This document shows, one piece after another, positions 1-8,699 of a stretch of DNA of 64,000 bases; positions within the stretch are counted from its first letter, which is position 1; the number at the start of each line of letters is the position of its first letter. The stretch is from contig CBDFNN010000004.1 in NCBI GenBank assembly GCA_965250215.1, positions 558,001-622,000 of the forward strand, given 5' to 3'. The notes under the pieces are model-generated. The model searched no databases. It was not told the origin of the DNA and was given only the letters and a program-made list of their open reading frames with translations. Made by a program: the position numbers and the translations under genes. The DNA is from CBDFNN01 sp965250215. Its GTDB lineage: Bacteria; Bacteroidota; Rhodothermia; Rhodothermales; DATKEJ01.

Positions 1-1187
1 GAGTGGTCATTAGCCCCGAGGGCTACATCGTCACGAATTATCACGTCGTTGAAAATAGTGATGACGTAAGTGTCACCTTCTCCAACAATATGATCCTGAG
101 CGCCAAGATGATTGGCTGGGATAGAAATTCGGATTTGGCAGTCCTTAAGGTCGATCCAGAGCGTACAAATCTAACAACAATTGACCTAGGGGACTCACAG
201 AACTTAGAAGTGGGCGACTGGGTCATCGCAATCGGAAATCCATTTCGACTTTCCTCCACTGTGACTACCGGCATCGTCAGTGCGCTGGACAGACCGATGG
301 ATATTTTTGAAGCCAACACCGAACTCGGCGTCAAAGACTTCATCCAGACCGATGCGGCCATCAACCCAGGAAACTCCGGTGGAGCATTGCTCAATCTTGC
401 AGGCCAATTGGTTGGTATCAACACGGCGATAGCGACGGAGACAGGAGTGTCCCAGGGAGCCGGTTTTGCCGTACCAGTCAACTTGGTTTCTCATGTGGTC
501 AACGAGATCGTTGCCAATGGAAAAGTTCGACGAGGATTTCTCGGCGTCCGAGTGAAGGACCTCCGATTGGATAGTCGACTAGCGAGAGATAACCCAGGTC
601 TTCGAGGAGCGGTCGTGACCGAGATCGGCAAGAACACACCTGCGATGAATGCTGGACTAGAGGTCGGTGATGTCATCATCAAGATAGGCGAGCGAGACAT
701 TTACGGGACACATCATGTTCATAGCAGTATCGCGTTGAAGAGTCCGGGTCAGAACGTAAAGATGGGCATCATTCGCGGCGGTCTGTTTAAGGAGATGTAT
801 ATCAAGCTGGATCCTGAAAATTCCGATGCTATGCTAGCATGGTTGGAAGAGACTTATCCAGAGGGAGTTCAAGAGGAACTCATCATCAGCTTGGAGGATT
901 GGGGTCTGGGTCTGACAGCTATGGATCGAGATGATATCCGAGATTTCCGAGTCAAGAAAGGAGCCTATATCGCCTATGTCGATTCCGGATCACAGGCGGC
1001 CTTGGATGCGATTCCGAGAGACGTCGTGATTCTTTCAATCGATGGCCAGGCTGTGGGTGATCCAGAGGATGTCGTTCGGATTCTCGAGCTTGCTTTTGAG
1101 ATGGACGCGGAGGAATTGCTCTTCGAAGTTAAGAAGCGGGAGGGCTGGAACGCCTTCTATGATGTGACCGTGCCGTCCTTGAACTAG
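1..1187 (+). CDS. HtrA/Deg-type periplasmic serine protease, 5' truncated by the window edge
   Basis: This is a trypsin-like Deg protease for envelope protein quality control. The open frame is already inside the protease domain at the window start, so the signal peptide and first beta strands lie upstream; the GTG at base 3 is an internal Val codon of the usual SGVVIS strand, not a start. Counting from that codon, the catalytic triad is complete: His14 (TNYHVV), Asp44 (NSDLAVL) and Ser125 (NPGNSGGA). Two PDZ domains follow, at roughly residues 175-275 and 298-394, as in DegP/DegQ. The stop at 1185-1187 lies inside a short repeat word (GGGGCTAA-like). The next gene, an M28 peptidase, is 149 bp downstream on the same strand. 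Confidence 0.93.
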   Translation, partial: VVISPEGYIVTNYHVVENSDDVSVTFSNNMILSAKMIGWDRNSDLAVLKVDPERTNLTTIDLGDSQNLEVGDWVIAIGNPFRLSSTVTTGIVSALDRPMDIFEANTELGVKDFIQTDAAINPGNSGGALLNLAGQLVGINTAIATETGVSQGAGFAVPVNLVSHVVNEIVANGKVRRGFLGVRVKDLRLDSRLARDNPGLRGAVVTEIGKNTPAMNAGLEVGDVIIKIGERDIYGTHHVHSSIALKSPGQNVKMGIIRGGLFKEMYIKLDPENSDAMLAWLEETYPEGVQEELIISLEDWGLGLTAMDRDDIRDFRVKKGAYIAYVDSGSQAALDAIPRDVVILSIDGQAVGDPEDVVRILELAFEMDAEELLFEVKKREGWNAFYDVTVPSLN

Positions 1188-1203
1188 GGGCTAAGGGGCT
1201 AGG
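1184..1203. repeat. Short GGGGCTAA-type tandem word at the 3' end of the HtrA gene
   Basis: Two and a half copies of a GGGGCTA(A/G) unit begin at the HtrA stop codon. The unit differs by one base from the GGGGCTGA octamer repeated ten times at 2901-2980, so both probably belong to one repeat family located at gene 3' ends. The remaining gap to 1336 holds an A/C-rich stretch at about 1297-1322 and no other feature I recognise. Confidence 0.6.
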
Positions 1204-1336
1204 AGTCGTTGATCGGTTATCTCCAGCTGTCTTTCTATATTATCTGCCACATCAGTTTCGGCCCGACTAGAGTCATCACGAGCGACACTTCCGTCCAAAC
1301 CAAAAACCACAAACCATAAACGAGTTTACCGCAGCT

Positions 1337-2908
1337 ATGAAAATCCAGCACCTGTCGAAGCGCATCTATACAATCTTTTCAGCATTTGTAATTCTCATCG
1401 CTGGATTCGGCACAATGTCAGCACAGACCTTTCCAACGGACGACGAAGTCATAAAGAAGATGTGGGAAGTGGGCATGGAAAACTCGCAGACAGAAGAGTT
1501 GGCGCACAAGCTGATCGATTATTTCGGCCCGCGGCTGGCCGGCTCCGAAGAACTCGCCGCCGCCCAAGATTGGCTAGTCGAGACCTATGGGAGTTGGGGT
1601 GTTTCGGCTCGGAAGGAATCCTACGGTACGTGGCAAGGATGGCGACAGGGAGTCTTGCATGTGGATATGATCAAGCCTCGAGTAGCAACTCTGGAAGCAG
1701 AATTGCTTGCCTGGAGTCCGGGAACAGATGGTCCAGTCGAGGCCGAAATTGTAATCCCACCTGCGGAATTGACTGAAGAAACTAAGGAGGATTGGCTGGC
1801 GAGCATAAAGGGAAAATTTGTCATGGCCTCCATACCCGAGACCATGTGCCGCGCCAAGCAGGAGTTGGAGGACTATGCCCGTCCTGAAACTATTGAGAGG
1901 CTGACAAAAGTTCGGGCTGAAGCCAGAAAGACCTGGATCGATCTATTCAAGCCACTGGGCAATATTAGAATGCTTGATCGTGTATTCGACGAAGCTGGAG
2001 TTGCTGGCATCATCAAGTCCCGATGGTCAGGTGGCTGGGGAGTGAACAAGGTGGGCAGTACCATCGCCAAGGAGGCCGTCGCTATCGATCTTTCGTGTGA
2101 GGATTATGGTCTGCTTTACAGACTCGCTGAAAATGGAACGACCCCTTCACTTCGAGTCTTCGCTGAAACGGAGGATTTGGGAGAGGTAGAGCAGTTCAAC
2201 GTCTTAGCCGAGTTGAAGGGTAGCGAGAAGCCAGACGAGTACGTCCTTCTTGGCGCGCACCTCGACTCCTGGCACGCAGCCGGCGGAGCCACTGACAATG
2301 GCACGGGGACCATTACTATGCTCGAAGCAATGCGTATTTTGAAGGAAGCTTATCCCAACCCCAAGCGAACGATACTTATAGGACATTGGGGAGCCGAAGA
2401 AATGGGACTGATCGGTTCTGGAGCATTTAGGGAGGACCATCCTGAAGTCATGGAAGGATTGCAGGTCGCTTTTAATCAGGATAATGGCACCTGGCGCTTC
2501 GACAAGATTGAAGGACAGGGATTCTTGGATGCGGACAGATTTATTCCGCGCTGGATGTCGGCTGTACCGAAGGAGTTTTCCAGCCATATCGAACTAGAGA
2601 TGCCGGGTGGGCAAAATAGCAACGGAAGTGACCACCAATCCTTTATTTGTGCGGGAGCACCCAGCTTTCGCTTTCAGTCCTTCTACGATGAGTATCGCCA
2701 GTATACCTGGCACACGAATCGGGACACCTATGATAAAATCGTCTTTGATGATTTAAAAGAGAACGCGACGCTGGCCGCGATGATGGCTTATATGGCGGCA
2801 GATGATCCAGATACAATGCAAAGGGATCAGGCTGTTCTTGTCAATTCCAGAACGGGTAAGCAAAAGAGCTGGCCAAAATGCAGGGCGCCAAGGCGGTCGA
2901 GGGGCTGA
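1337..2908 (+). CDS. Exported M28-family zinc peptidase (carboxypeptidase Q-like)
   Basis: A secreted aminopeptidase or carboxypeptidase of the M28 family, 523 aa. An N-terminal signal peptide (about residues 1-29, ending MSAQ) is followed by a protease-associated-like insert and a catalytic domain from about residue 290. Zinc-site motifs of the family are visible: GAHLDSW (His308, Asp310), ATDNGTG (Asp near 320), AEEMGL (Glu354/Glu355), NQDNGTW and GSDHQSF. The last few residues (RSRG) and the TGA stop are encoded by the first unit of a ten-copy GGGGCTGA repeat, so the repeat tract has set the present C-terminus. The substrate is unknown. Family assignment is firm. Confidence 0.92.
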   Translation: MKIQHLSKRIYTIFSAFVILIAGFGTMSAQTFPTDDEVIKKMWEVGMENSQTEELAHKLIDYFGPRLAGSEELAAAQDWLVETYGSWGVSARKESYGTWQGWRQGVLHVDMIKPRVATLEAELLAWSPGTDGPVEAEIVIPPAELTEETKEDWLASIKGKFVMASIPETMCRAKQELEDYARPETIERLTKVRAEARKTWIDLFKPLGNIRMLDRVFDEAGVAGIIKSRWSGGWGVNKVGSTIAKEAVAIDLSCEDYGLLYRLAENGTTPSLRVFAETEDLGEVEQFNVLAELKGSEKPDEYVLLGAHLDSWHAAGGATDNGTGTITMLEAMRILKEAYPNPKRTILIGHWGAEEMGLIGSGAFREDHPEVMEGLQVAFNQDNGTWRFDKIEGQGFLDADRFIPRWMSAVPKEFSSHIELEMPGGQNSNGSDHQSFICAGAPSFRFQSFYDEYRQYTWHTNRDTYDKIVFDDLKENATLAAMMAYMAADDPDTMQRDQAVLVNSRTGKQKSWPKCRAPRRSRG

Positions 2909-2980
2909 GGGGCTGAGGGGCTGAGGGGCTGAGGGGCTGAGGGGCTGAGGGGCTGAGGGGCTGAGGGGCTGAGGGGCTGA
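2901..2980. repeat. Perfect octamer microsatellite, (GGGGCTGA)x10
   Basis: Ten uninterrupted copies of GGGGCTGA fill exactly 80 bp. The first copy supplies the TGA stop (2906-2908) of the M28 peptidase. The rest of the gap to chorismate synthase (2981-3159) is AT-rich and ends in a CAGTCAGCAGTCAG-type word at about 3120-3145; no gene is visible there. A perfect tract of this length is expected to change copy number by strand slippage, but because the stop is in the first unit such changes would not alter the protein. Confidence 0.97.
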
Positions 2981-3159
2981 GTAAATTATTTCGTATCTTC
3001 CATATCCCAATTTAGTCAGATTTGAGGCTATTATTTGCTTCGGATTTGTAGTCGAATTTACCCCAGAACTGACCAAGTATTTCACTAGCCAGTTAACCTG
3101 CTGAGGCGCTTAGTTAGACCAGTCAGCAGTCAGTAGCTAGAAGCCAGCAATCCATCCTT

Positions 3160-4359
3160 ATGATCCGATATATCACAGCAGGAGAATCCCACGGAGAAGC
3201 CCTCATCGGAATTGTAGAGGGTGTACCTGCAGGTCTGCCTTTGTTAGCCTCCGATTTGAATAAGCATCTTGCCCGACGTTGGTTGGGATTTGGAAGAGGC
3301 GGTCGCGCTAAGTTTGAGTCAGATCAAGTTCATTTCTATAGCGGTGTTAGACACGGCTTGACTATGGCCGGACCCATCGCGATGCGAATCGATAATGCTG
3401 CCTATAATAAGGACAAGTCGGACTGGCCGAATGTGATGTCCATCGAGCCCATCGATGAGGAGATCGACAAGATTACATTGCCGAGACCAGGTCATGCAGA
3501 TCTAGTGGGTACACAGAAATATGGATTCGATGACATCCGTCCTGTGATTGATCGATCGAGTGCTAGGGAGACCGCGATGCGAGTCGCTTGTTGTTCGATT
3601 GCAAGAAAGCTGTTGGAAGAGTTGGGGATTCACATCGGTAGCCATGTTGTCCGGATTGGAGACGTGGGCTATGAGAGTTCGACCGATTGGGTGGATCGAG
3701 TTGGAGAGTTGATGCAGGGCAAAGATCAATTGAATGATGCAGCAGATGCATCGGAAGTGCGAATGATCGATGCTGATCTGACCGAGCGTTGTATTGAACA
3801 CATCAAGGCGACAAAGAAGGACGGCGATTCCCTTGGCGGAGTCTACGAAGTAGTTGTAACGGGCGTGCCGGTCGGATTGGGGTCCTATGCACAGTGGGAT
3901 CGAAAGCTGGATGGTCAGCTGGCGCAAGCAATCCTTTCTATCCAGGCGCAGAAGGCAGTCGAGATTGGAGATGGAATCGAGAACACCAGTATTCCGGGTT
4001 CGCAAGTCCATGATCCAATAGAGTCGTCAGAAGTCAGTCATCAGTCGTCAGAGAAAGGGAAGAGCTATCCGAGGACGAGGAATAGGGCGGGCGGAATCGA
4101 AGGTGGAATGTCCAACGGAATGCCGATCATCGTTCGTGGATACATGAAACCTATCCCGACTCTGATCAAACCACTAGGGACGGTGGACATCGAGAGTGGC
4201 GAATCACAACCAACTCGATACGAGCGTAGCGATGTGACCAGCGTTCCGGCCGCGTCTACGGTCGCGGAAGCTGTGGTCGCACAGGTCATAGCGAATGCAC
4301 TTCTCGATAAGTTTGGAGGAGATAGTCTCGAAGAGCTGAGAAGACATATCAACAGCTAG
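3160..4359 (+). CDS. aroC: Chorismate synthase
   Basis: Converts 5-enolpyruvylshikimate 3-phosphate to chorismate using reduced FMN, the last step of the shikimate pathway; cytosolic. The 399-aa protein shows the family signatures in order: TAGESHG near the N-terminus, GFGRGGR and GVRHGLTMAGPIA, RPGHAD, RSSARETA, and the C-terminal RAGGIEGGMSNG and RSDVTSVPAA motifs. The ATG at 3160 fits the family start; no clear Shine-Dalgarno precedes it. Oddity: about 15 residues (roughly 287-303) between GSQVHD and the RAGGIEGG motif are encoded by a TCAGTCGTCAG-type repeat word also found in two other genes here. Chorismate synthases normally have a short loop at this site. The flavin and substrate residues around it are intact, so the enzyme is probably active. 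Confidence 0.97.
   Translation: MIRYITAGESHGEALIGIVEGVPAGLPLLASDLNKHLARRWLGFGRGGRAKFESDQVHFYSGVRHGLTMAGPIAMRIDNAAYNKDKSDWPNVMSIEPIDEEIDKITLPRPGHADLVGTQKYGFDDIRPVIDRSSARETAMRVACCSIARKLLEELGIHIGSHVVRIGDVGYESSTDWVDRVGELMQGKDQLNDAADASEVRMIDADLTERCIEHIKATKKDGDSLGGVYEVVVTGVPVGLGSYAQWDRKLDGQLAQAILSIQAQKAVEIGDGIENTSIPGSQVHDPIESSEVSHQSSEKGKSYPRTRNRAGGIEGGMSNGMPIIVRGYMKPIPTLIKPLGTVDIESGESQPTRYERSDVTSVPAASTVAEAVVAQVIANALLDKFGGDSLEELRRHINS
4023..4051. repeat. TCAGTCGTCAG repeat word inserted in frame in aroC
   Basis: A 29-bp stretch made of GTCGTCAG, AGTCAGTCATCAG and TCGTCAG words interrupts the aroC coding sequence without breaking the frame. It is read as ESSEVSHQSSE. The same word, read in the same frame (QSS...QSS), occurs in CrtI (7643-7678) and in the YyaL-like gene (57649-57685), and outside genes near 25379-25412. 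Confidence 0.8.
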
Positions 4360-4417
4360 TACGGACTGCCTTGAACATGAATATGTGATACAACGCGCTA
4401 GAAGTCTATCTTGGCGC

Positions 4418-4444
4418 ATCATCCATCATCCATCATCCATCATC
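4418..4444. repeat. Heptamer microsatellite (ATCATCC)x3-4
   Basis: Three perfect ATCATCC units and a partial fourth end six bases before the ATG of the lectin gene at 4451, where a ribosome binding site would lie. A change in unit number would alter the spacing of the leader. Confidence 0.85.
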
Positions 4445-4450
4445 ACGATC

Positions 4451-6544
4451 ATGCAAAAAATCTATCTTATCTATACACTTTGCGCCATTACACTTGCGCT
4501 ATTCTCAGTAGATCTTCAGGCACAAACTATGGGTAGTGGATGGGTCTGGAACAGCTCCGACACTGCAACAGAACCCTACATTCCAAATACGCTCTATCAA
4601 TACAATTCGACTGGTGCTGAAAATATTGTTACTCCTTTTGGCACTGGTCTCTATCGAGTGGAATTTGTTGGCTTAGGTATTGAACAGCCGCCTTACGGAA
4701 TAGCTCATGCAAATGCTTATGGCTCGTCCGGAGTCCGCTGCAATCTTGATAGTTTTGCGCCAAGCAACGGAGACATGCATGTATTCGTCCGATGCTTCAA
4801 CTCAGACGGTGATCAAGTAAACTCGAATTTTTCAGTCCAATATTATCAGGCATCAAGACAGAACGAGTCCTTCTTAAATGCCTATGTGTTAGGCTTGGAG
4901 ACCGATCCTCAGGGAATGCACATACCTGGCTGGCAATATCATTCCCTTGGTGAAACCATCACTTACGAAAAGGAAAACATTGGATTCTATATCGTTCATT
5001 TGCCGAGGATCAGTCGAGACAGCGGAACAATGTTGATAGGGAGTTACGGAAACTCCTCGAATTACTGCAACAGTGGTGGTTGGGGTTCTGTGCTGGGAAA
5101 TCAAGAGCTTGGTGTTCGCTGCTTTGACAGCGCCGGCAACGCAGCCGACACCAGATTTACTCTCAGCTTCAGGACAGATCTAGAATTTGGGAAAATGCTA
5201 GGAGAAACTGGAATGGAATCAAGTTTTCTCTGGGCAGGAAGAGAGTCTAATGACAGCTACGAACCGCATACTGAATATAGCATGAATACGGCTTCAGAAG
5301 AGCCGACGGTGATCGATCGATTGGATGTCGGTCGCTATAGCGTAACCATTCCCGGGCAAATTGGAGAGAACAAAACTATGGCCTTGGTTTCTGCCTATGG
5401 CGACAGTCACAACTGTGCCATAGAAACATGGGTTGGTGACTCTGATCCGATGCAGGCCAGGGTCTTGGTTAGTTGTTTTGATATTGCCGGAGATCCAATA
5501 GACGGTCGATTTACACTTCAGTATTTGACTAATAAGCCAACAAGCCCGATCGAAGCTTGCGACGCTTTAGATATTCCAGACTATGCGAATGGATTTTCAA
5601 GTAGCGCCGGATTGAATCTGCTTGGATCCAGCACACTTGAAGGATCAAGCTTGAGACTGACTGCAGCAGAGGCATGGAATACATCTTCAGCTTGGTTTTG
5701 CAGGAAATTAGATCTCGCGGGCGGATTTGAGACGCAGTTCGATTTCTCCATTTCCGATCCAGGTGGATTTGACGTGGGCGGTGCAGATGGGCTTGCCTTC
5801 GTCATTCATAGCCAAGACATTCAAAGCATTGGAAACGGCGGCGGCTCAATGGGCTACGGAAATATTTCAAATAGTTTAGCTATAGAAATCGACCCTTGGA
5901 TCAACCCTGAAACTTTGGAGGACGCTCAGCACATCGCAATTCACTCACTCGGAGTTTCGCCAAACGTGCCAGATTCTACAAGTCGACTCGGGTACTATGC
6001 AGTTGCAGGTGATTTGAAGGACGGTGCAGTTCACACGATCAAAATTCAATACTACGCCGGAGCTCTTCGGGTTTTTCTGGATGACTTGGATACACCCGTA
6101 ATAATCGCAAATGTCGATCTCCAAAACCTCCCAGGAGGAAGCATTTTGACACAAGATGGTGGCGCTATCATAGGTTTTACGAGTTCCACTGGGGCTGCAT
6201 TTGAGAATCACGACATTTTGAACTGGACCTACATTGAAGGATTTAGCAATGTGTCGAGCGAGTCGGATGAGACCGGTCCCAATGACTTTCGCCTCGATGC
6301 GAACTATCCGAATCCTTTCAACCCGTCGACAAAGATCACTTACAATCTGTATGACAATTCCGTGGTGAAGATCAAGGTCAGTGACCAAACCGGAAGGCTC
6401 ATTGAGACCTTGGTCTCTGGGCAGAAAGAGCGCGGTCACCATAGTGTTGTCTTCGAAGCAGGGGACTTTCCTAGCGGCGTATATGTCTACAGCTTGACCG
6501 CGAATGGAAGGACGGAGCATCGGCAGATGATTCTGATGAAATAG
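4451..6544 (+). CDS. Secreted lectin-domain protein with type IX secretion sorting domain
   Basis: A surface or extracellular protein of about 697 aa. I place the start at the ATG at 4451, not the upstream frame-opening ATG at 4385, because it begins a clean signal peptide (MQKIYLIY...DLQAQ) and the extra sequence would be microsatellite. Three tandem repeats of about 115 residues follow, each with conserved Cys and a YGSS/YGNS/YGDS turn and ending in a (V/L)xxCFDxAG-like strand. Next comes a legume-type (ConA-like) lectin domain at roughly residues 375-605, with ADGLAFVIH and a NSLAIEID strand. The C-terminus is a sorting domain (YPNPFNPSTKI ... SGVYVYSL). The likely role is carbohydrate binding at the cell surface. 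Confidence 0.85.
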   Translation: MQKIYLIYTLCAITLALFSVDLQAQTMGSGWVWNSSDTATEPYIPNTLYQYNSTGAENIVTPFGTGLYRVEFVGLGIEQPPYGIAHANAYGSSGVRCNLDSFAPSNGDMHVFVRCFNSDGDQVNSNFSVQYYQASRQNESFLNAYVLGLETDPQGMHIPGWQYHSLGETITYEKENIGFYIVHLPRISRDSGTMLIGSYGNSSNYCNSGGWGSVLGNQELGVRCFDSAGNAADTRFTLSFRTDLEFGKMLGETGMESSFLWAGRESNDSYEPHTEYSMNTASEEPTVIDRLDVGRYSVTIPGQIGENKTMALVSAYGDSHNCAIETWVGDSDPMQARVLVSCFDIAGDPIDGRFTLQYLTNKPTSPIEACDALDIPDYANGFSSSAGLNLLGSSTLEGSSLRLTAAEAWNTSSAWFCRKLDLAGGFETQFDFSISDPGGFDVGGADGLAFVIHSQDIQSIGNGGGSMGYGNISNSLAIEIDPWINPETLEDAQHIAIHSLGVSPNVPDSTSRLGYYAVAGDLKDGAVHTIKIQYYAGALRVFLDDLDTPVIIANVDLQNLPGGSILTQDGGAIIGFTSSTGAAFENHDILNWTYIEGFSNVSSESDETGPNDFRLDANYPNPFNPSTKITYNLYDNSVVKIKVSDQTGRLIETLVSGQKERGHHSVVFEAGDFPSGVYVYSLTANGRTEHRQMILMK

Positions 6545-6690
6545 AATATCAGATTGTCCGATTATCAGAACATCTGATTTTCCGAAAGACCGAAGGTCCG
6601 GAAAATCGATAAGGCAATGAGACGGCCATGTAATAGATCAATAATCAGGCATTCTGATGTTCTGAAAATCGGAAAATCAGATTGTGGCGG
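6545..6690. repeat. Intergenic block of TCCGATTATCAG / GGAAAATCAG words
   Basis: Most of the gap between the lectin gene and crtI is made of imperfect 8-12 bp words such as CAGATTGTCCGATTATCAG, ACATCTGATTTTCCG and TTCTGATGTTCTGAAAATCGG. Several are mutually complementary, so RNA from here could fold. Related words occur at 8478-8515, 24384-24457 and 25405-25608. I see no gene in 6545-6797. Confidence 0.65.
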
Positions 6691-6797
6691 CCAGTATGTA
6701 TTCGTTTCGATTCTGACGAAAAGCGAAGATCAAATACCACAAATGTTTTAGCGGAGGGTTTGTGACATTCGATGTATCCTAACATTTGAACCAACAA

Positions 6798-8477
6798 ATG
6801 AAAACGACGGAACACGGAACACCGAACACCGCAGACGGCCAAGGGCCCACGGAAAACGACAATCGCTCTCGGGCGATTGTGATCGGTGCCGGCTTTGGCG
6901 GGCTCGCCGCAGCTGTTCGCTTACTCGTTCGCGGCTACGATGTTGAGATCGTCGATAATCAGGATCAGGCCGGAGGTAGAGCGCGGGTTTTCCGTCAGGA
7001 TGGTTTCACCTTCGATGCTGGACCCACTGTCATAACCGCTCCTTTTCTCTTGGAGGATCTTTGGACTTTGGCAGGGAAAAAGATGTCGGACTATGTTGAC
7101 ATCCGTCCCGTATCACCCTTCTACAGAATTCGATTTGACGATGGAAAGATCTTCGATTACTCCGGAGACACGGAGGCCATGAAAGAACAGATCGCCCTGT
7201 TCAATCCGTCCGATGTTCGTGGTTATGAGAAATTCCTCAAAAAGAGCGAGGCCATATTTAAGGTCGGCTTTGAGGATCTCGCTCATGTGCCCTTCGGAAA
7301 AGTCATCGATATGTTGAAGATCGTGCCACAGATGATCAAGCTGGAGAGTCATCGGACGGTTTACGGTCTCGTTTCGAAGTACATCAAGAATGAAAAACTT
7401 AGACAGGTTTTCAGCTTCCATCCTTTGCTTGTTGGTGGCAATCCATTTACGGTCACCTCGATCTACACTTTGATTGCCTTTCTGGAGAAGAAGTGGGGCG
7501 TCCACTACGCGATGGGCGGGACCGGGGTAGTCGTTCAGGGCCTAGTTGATTTGATTGAAGGATTGGGTGGAAAGATTCGACTAGGCACAGCAGTAGTCAA
7601 GATTAACACTTCGGACGAAGGAGCACCGATCACGGAACACGGCAGTCAGTCTTCAGCCGTCAGAGATCAGTCTTCAGGAATTTCGGAAATGGAAGGAAAT
7701 CGAAGAGACGAGAGCTCTCCCAACCCAAAACGCAGGACGCAAAACGCCAAACCCCGAGTGGCGGGAGTCACTCTCTCCGATGGCACAGTCATTCAGTCTT
7801 CAGTTGTCGTTTCCAATGCCGACTTCGCCAAGACCTACCTGGATCTCCTTAAAGACAGTCCCGGAAAGAGATGGACGCCCAAGCGCGTCGGCAATCTGAA
7901 ATACTCGATGGGACTTTTCGTCTGGTATTTTGGCACAGACCAAAAATACGAGGACATTGTGCATCACACGATTCTCATAGGGCCCCGATACAAAGGAATG
8001 CTCACAAACATCTTCAAGGACAAAACCTTGGCTGAAGACTTCAGTCTGTACCTCCACCGGCCATCGGCTACGGATCCGAGCATGGCACCTGAGGGCGGCG
8101 ATGTCTTCTATGTCCTGTCACCGGTTCCTCATTTGGAGAGCGGCACGGATTGGGCAGAGCAATCGGAAATTTATCGGAAGAAAGTTGAGGAATATTTGGA
8201 GCAGTCTGTCATGCCAGAATTGTCCAAGCGCATTGTGACTTCACGTACCCTCGCGCCGCACGAGTTTCAGTCGGACTACTTGGCTTACAAAGGCGCCGCC
8301 TTCAGCGTAGAACCGACCTTGGCGCAGAGCGCCTACTTCAGACCGCACAATAAGAGCGAAGACTTCGAAGGACTCTATCTGGTTGGAGCGGGTACTCATC
8401 CTGGAGCTGGTATTCCTGGAGTGATTTCATCAGCGCGGGTGTTGGATTTGGTCGTGCCGGACCCGGCAAGGCGATAG
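6798..8477 (+). CDS. crtI: Phytoene desaturase (CrtI family)
   Basis: An FAD-dependent carotenoid desaturase/isomerase that would introduce double bases of conjugation into phytoene; membrane-associated. The Rossmann motif VIGAGFGGLAAA sits about 30 residues from the N-terminus, followed by GGRARVF and DAGPTVIT, and the C-terminal signature GLYLVGAGTHPGAGIPGV is complete. I choose the ATG at 6798; a TTG at 6786 is in frame. The roughly 20 residues before the Rossmann fold come from a GGAACAC heptamer word and look non-native, since CrtI proteins normally begin just before the dinucleotide-binding motif. A second non-native stretch, about residues 272-319, lies between the VKIN and AGVTLSDG strands and is encoded by GGAACAC, TCAGTCTTCAG and ACGCAAAACGCC words. 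No other carotenoid gene is next to it. Confidence 0.94.
   Translation: MKTTEHGTPNTADGQGPTENDNRSRAIVIGAGFGGLAAAVRLLVRGYDVEIVDNQDQAGGRARVFRQDGFTFDAGPTVITAPFLLEDLWTLAGKKMSDYVDIRPVSPFYRIRFDDGKIFDYSGDTEAMKEQIALFNPSDVRGYEKFLKKSEAIFKVGFEDLAHVPFGKVIDMLKIVPQMIKLESHRTVYGLVSKYIKNEKLRQVFSFHPLLVGGNPFTVTSIYTLIAFLEKKWGVHYAMGGTGVVVQGLVDLIEGLGGKIRLGTAVVKINTSDEGAPITEHGSQSSAVRDQSSGISEMEGNRRDESSPNPKRRTQNAKPRVAGVTLSDGTVIQSSVVVSNADFAKTYLDLLKDSPGKRWTPKRVGNLKYSMGLFVWYFGTDQKYEDIVHHTILIGPRYKGMLTNIFKDKTLAEDFSLYLHRPSATDPSMAPEGGDVFYVLSPVPHLESGTDWAEQSEIYRKKVEEYLEQSVMPELSKRIVTSRTLAPHEFQSDYLAYKGAAFSVEPTLAQSAYFRPHNKSEDFEGLYLVGAGTHPGAGIPGVISSARVLDLVVPDPARR
6809..6831. repeat. GGAACAC heptamer word at the crtI N-terminus
   Basis: Two perfect GGAACAC units and one CGAACAC unit, read as TEHGTPNT, form the start of the CrtI coding region. 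The same heptamer occurs four times in the radical SAM gene at 42021-42050, and in degenerate form in the YyaL-like gene. Confidence 0.75.
7628..7678. repeat. Composite GGAACAC + TCAGTCTTCAG repeat inside crtI
   Basis: GATCACGGAACACGG is followed directly by CAGTCAGTCTTCAG and related words. From 7647 the sequence matches bases 57649-57680 of the unrelated YyaL-like gene at about 29 of 32 positions by eye, in the same reading frame. An A/C-rich word (about 7722-7755) follows in the same insertion. Confidence 0.85.
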
Positions 8478-8699
8478 TCCGAAATACCGATGGTCCAATA
8501 ATCCAAATTTCCGATTTTGCGAGATTACTCGATTATTGATCTCGCTTTCGTCGATCGAGAGACGAGGAAGGATAAACGTTCTCGCTTAACGACTGACGGC
8601 CAACGCCAAACGAGTATTTGTCGCATTATCCCGATCTATTTCGATTGTACTACTAGAGAGATACAAGGAAACAGCTTAGGAATTATTACATTGAAATGG
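8478..8699. other. Intergenic region between crtI and the toxin-antitoxin operon
   Basis: The first 40 bases are TCCGAAATACCGATGG-type repeat words. A GACTGACGGCCAACGCC word follows at about 8590. A 79-codon open frame across this gap has no protein-like composition and is made partly of repeat words, so I do not call it. Confidence 0.5.

Noticed and set aside
2820..2908. Frameshift at the end of the M28 peptidase gene
   Set aside because: The frame is continuous up to the first octamer unit and the C-terminal segment before it (TGKQKSWPKC) still looks native; only the last few residues come from the repeat.
4385..4450. Upstream ATG start for the lectin gene
   Set aside because: The extra 22 residues are encoded by a microsatellite and would place the signal peptide internally.
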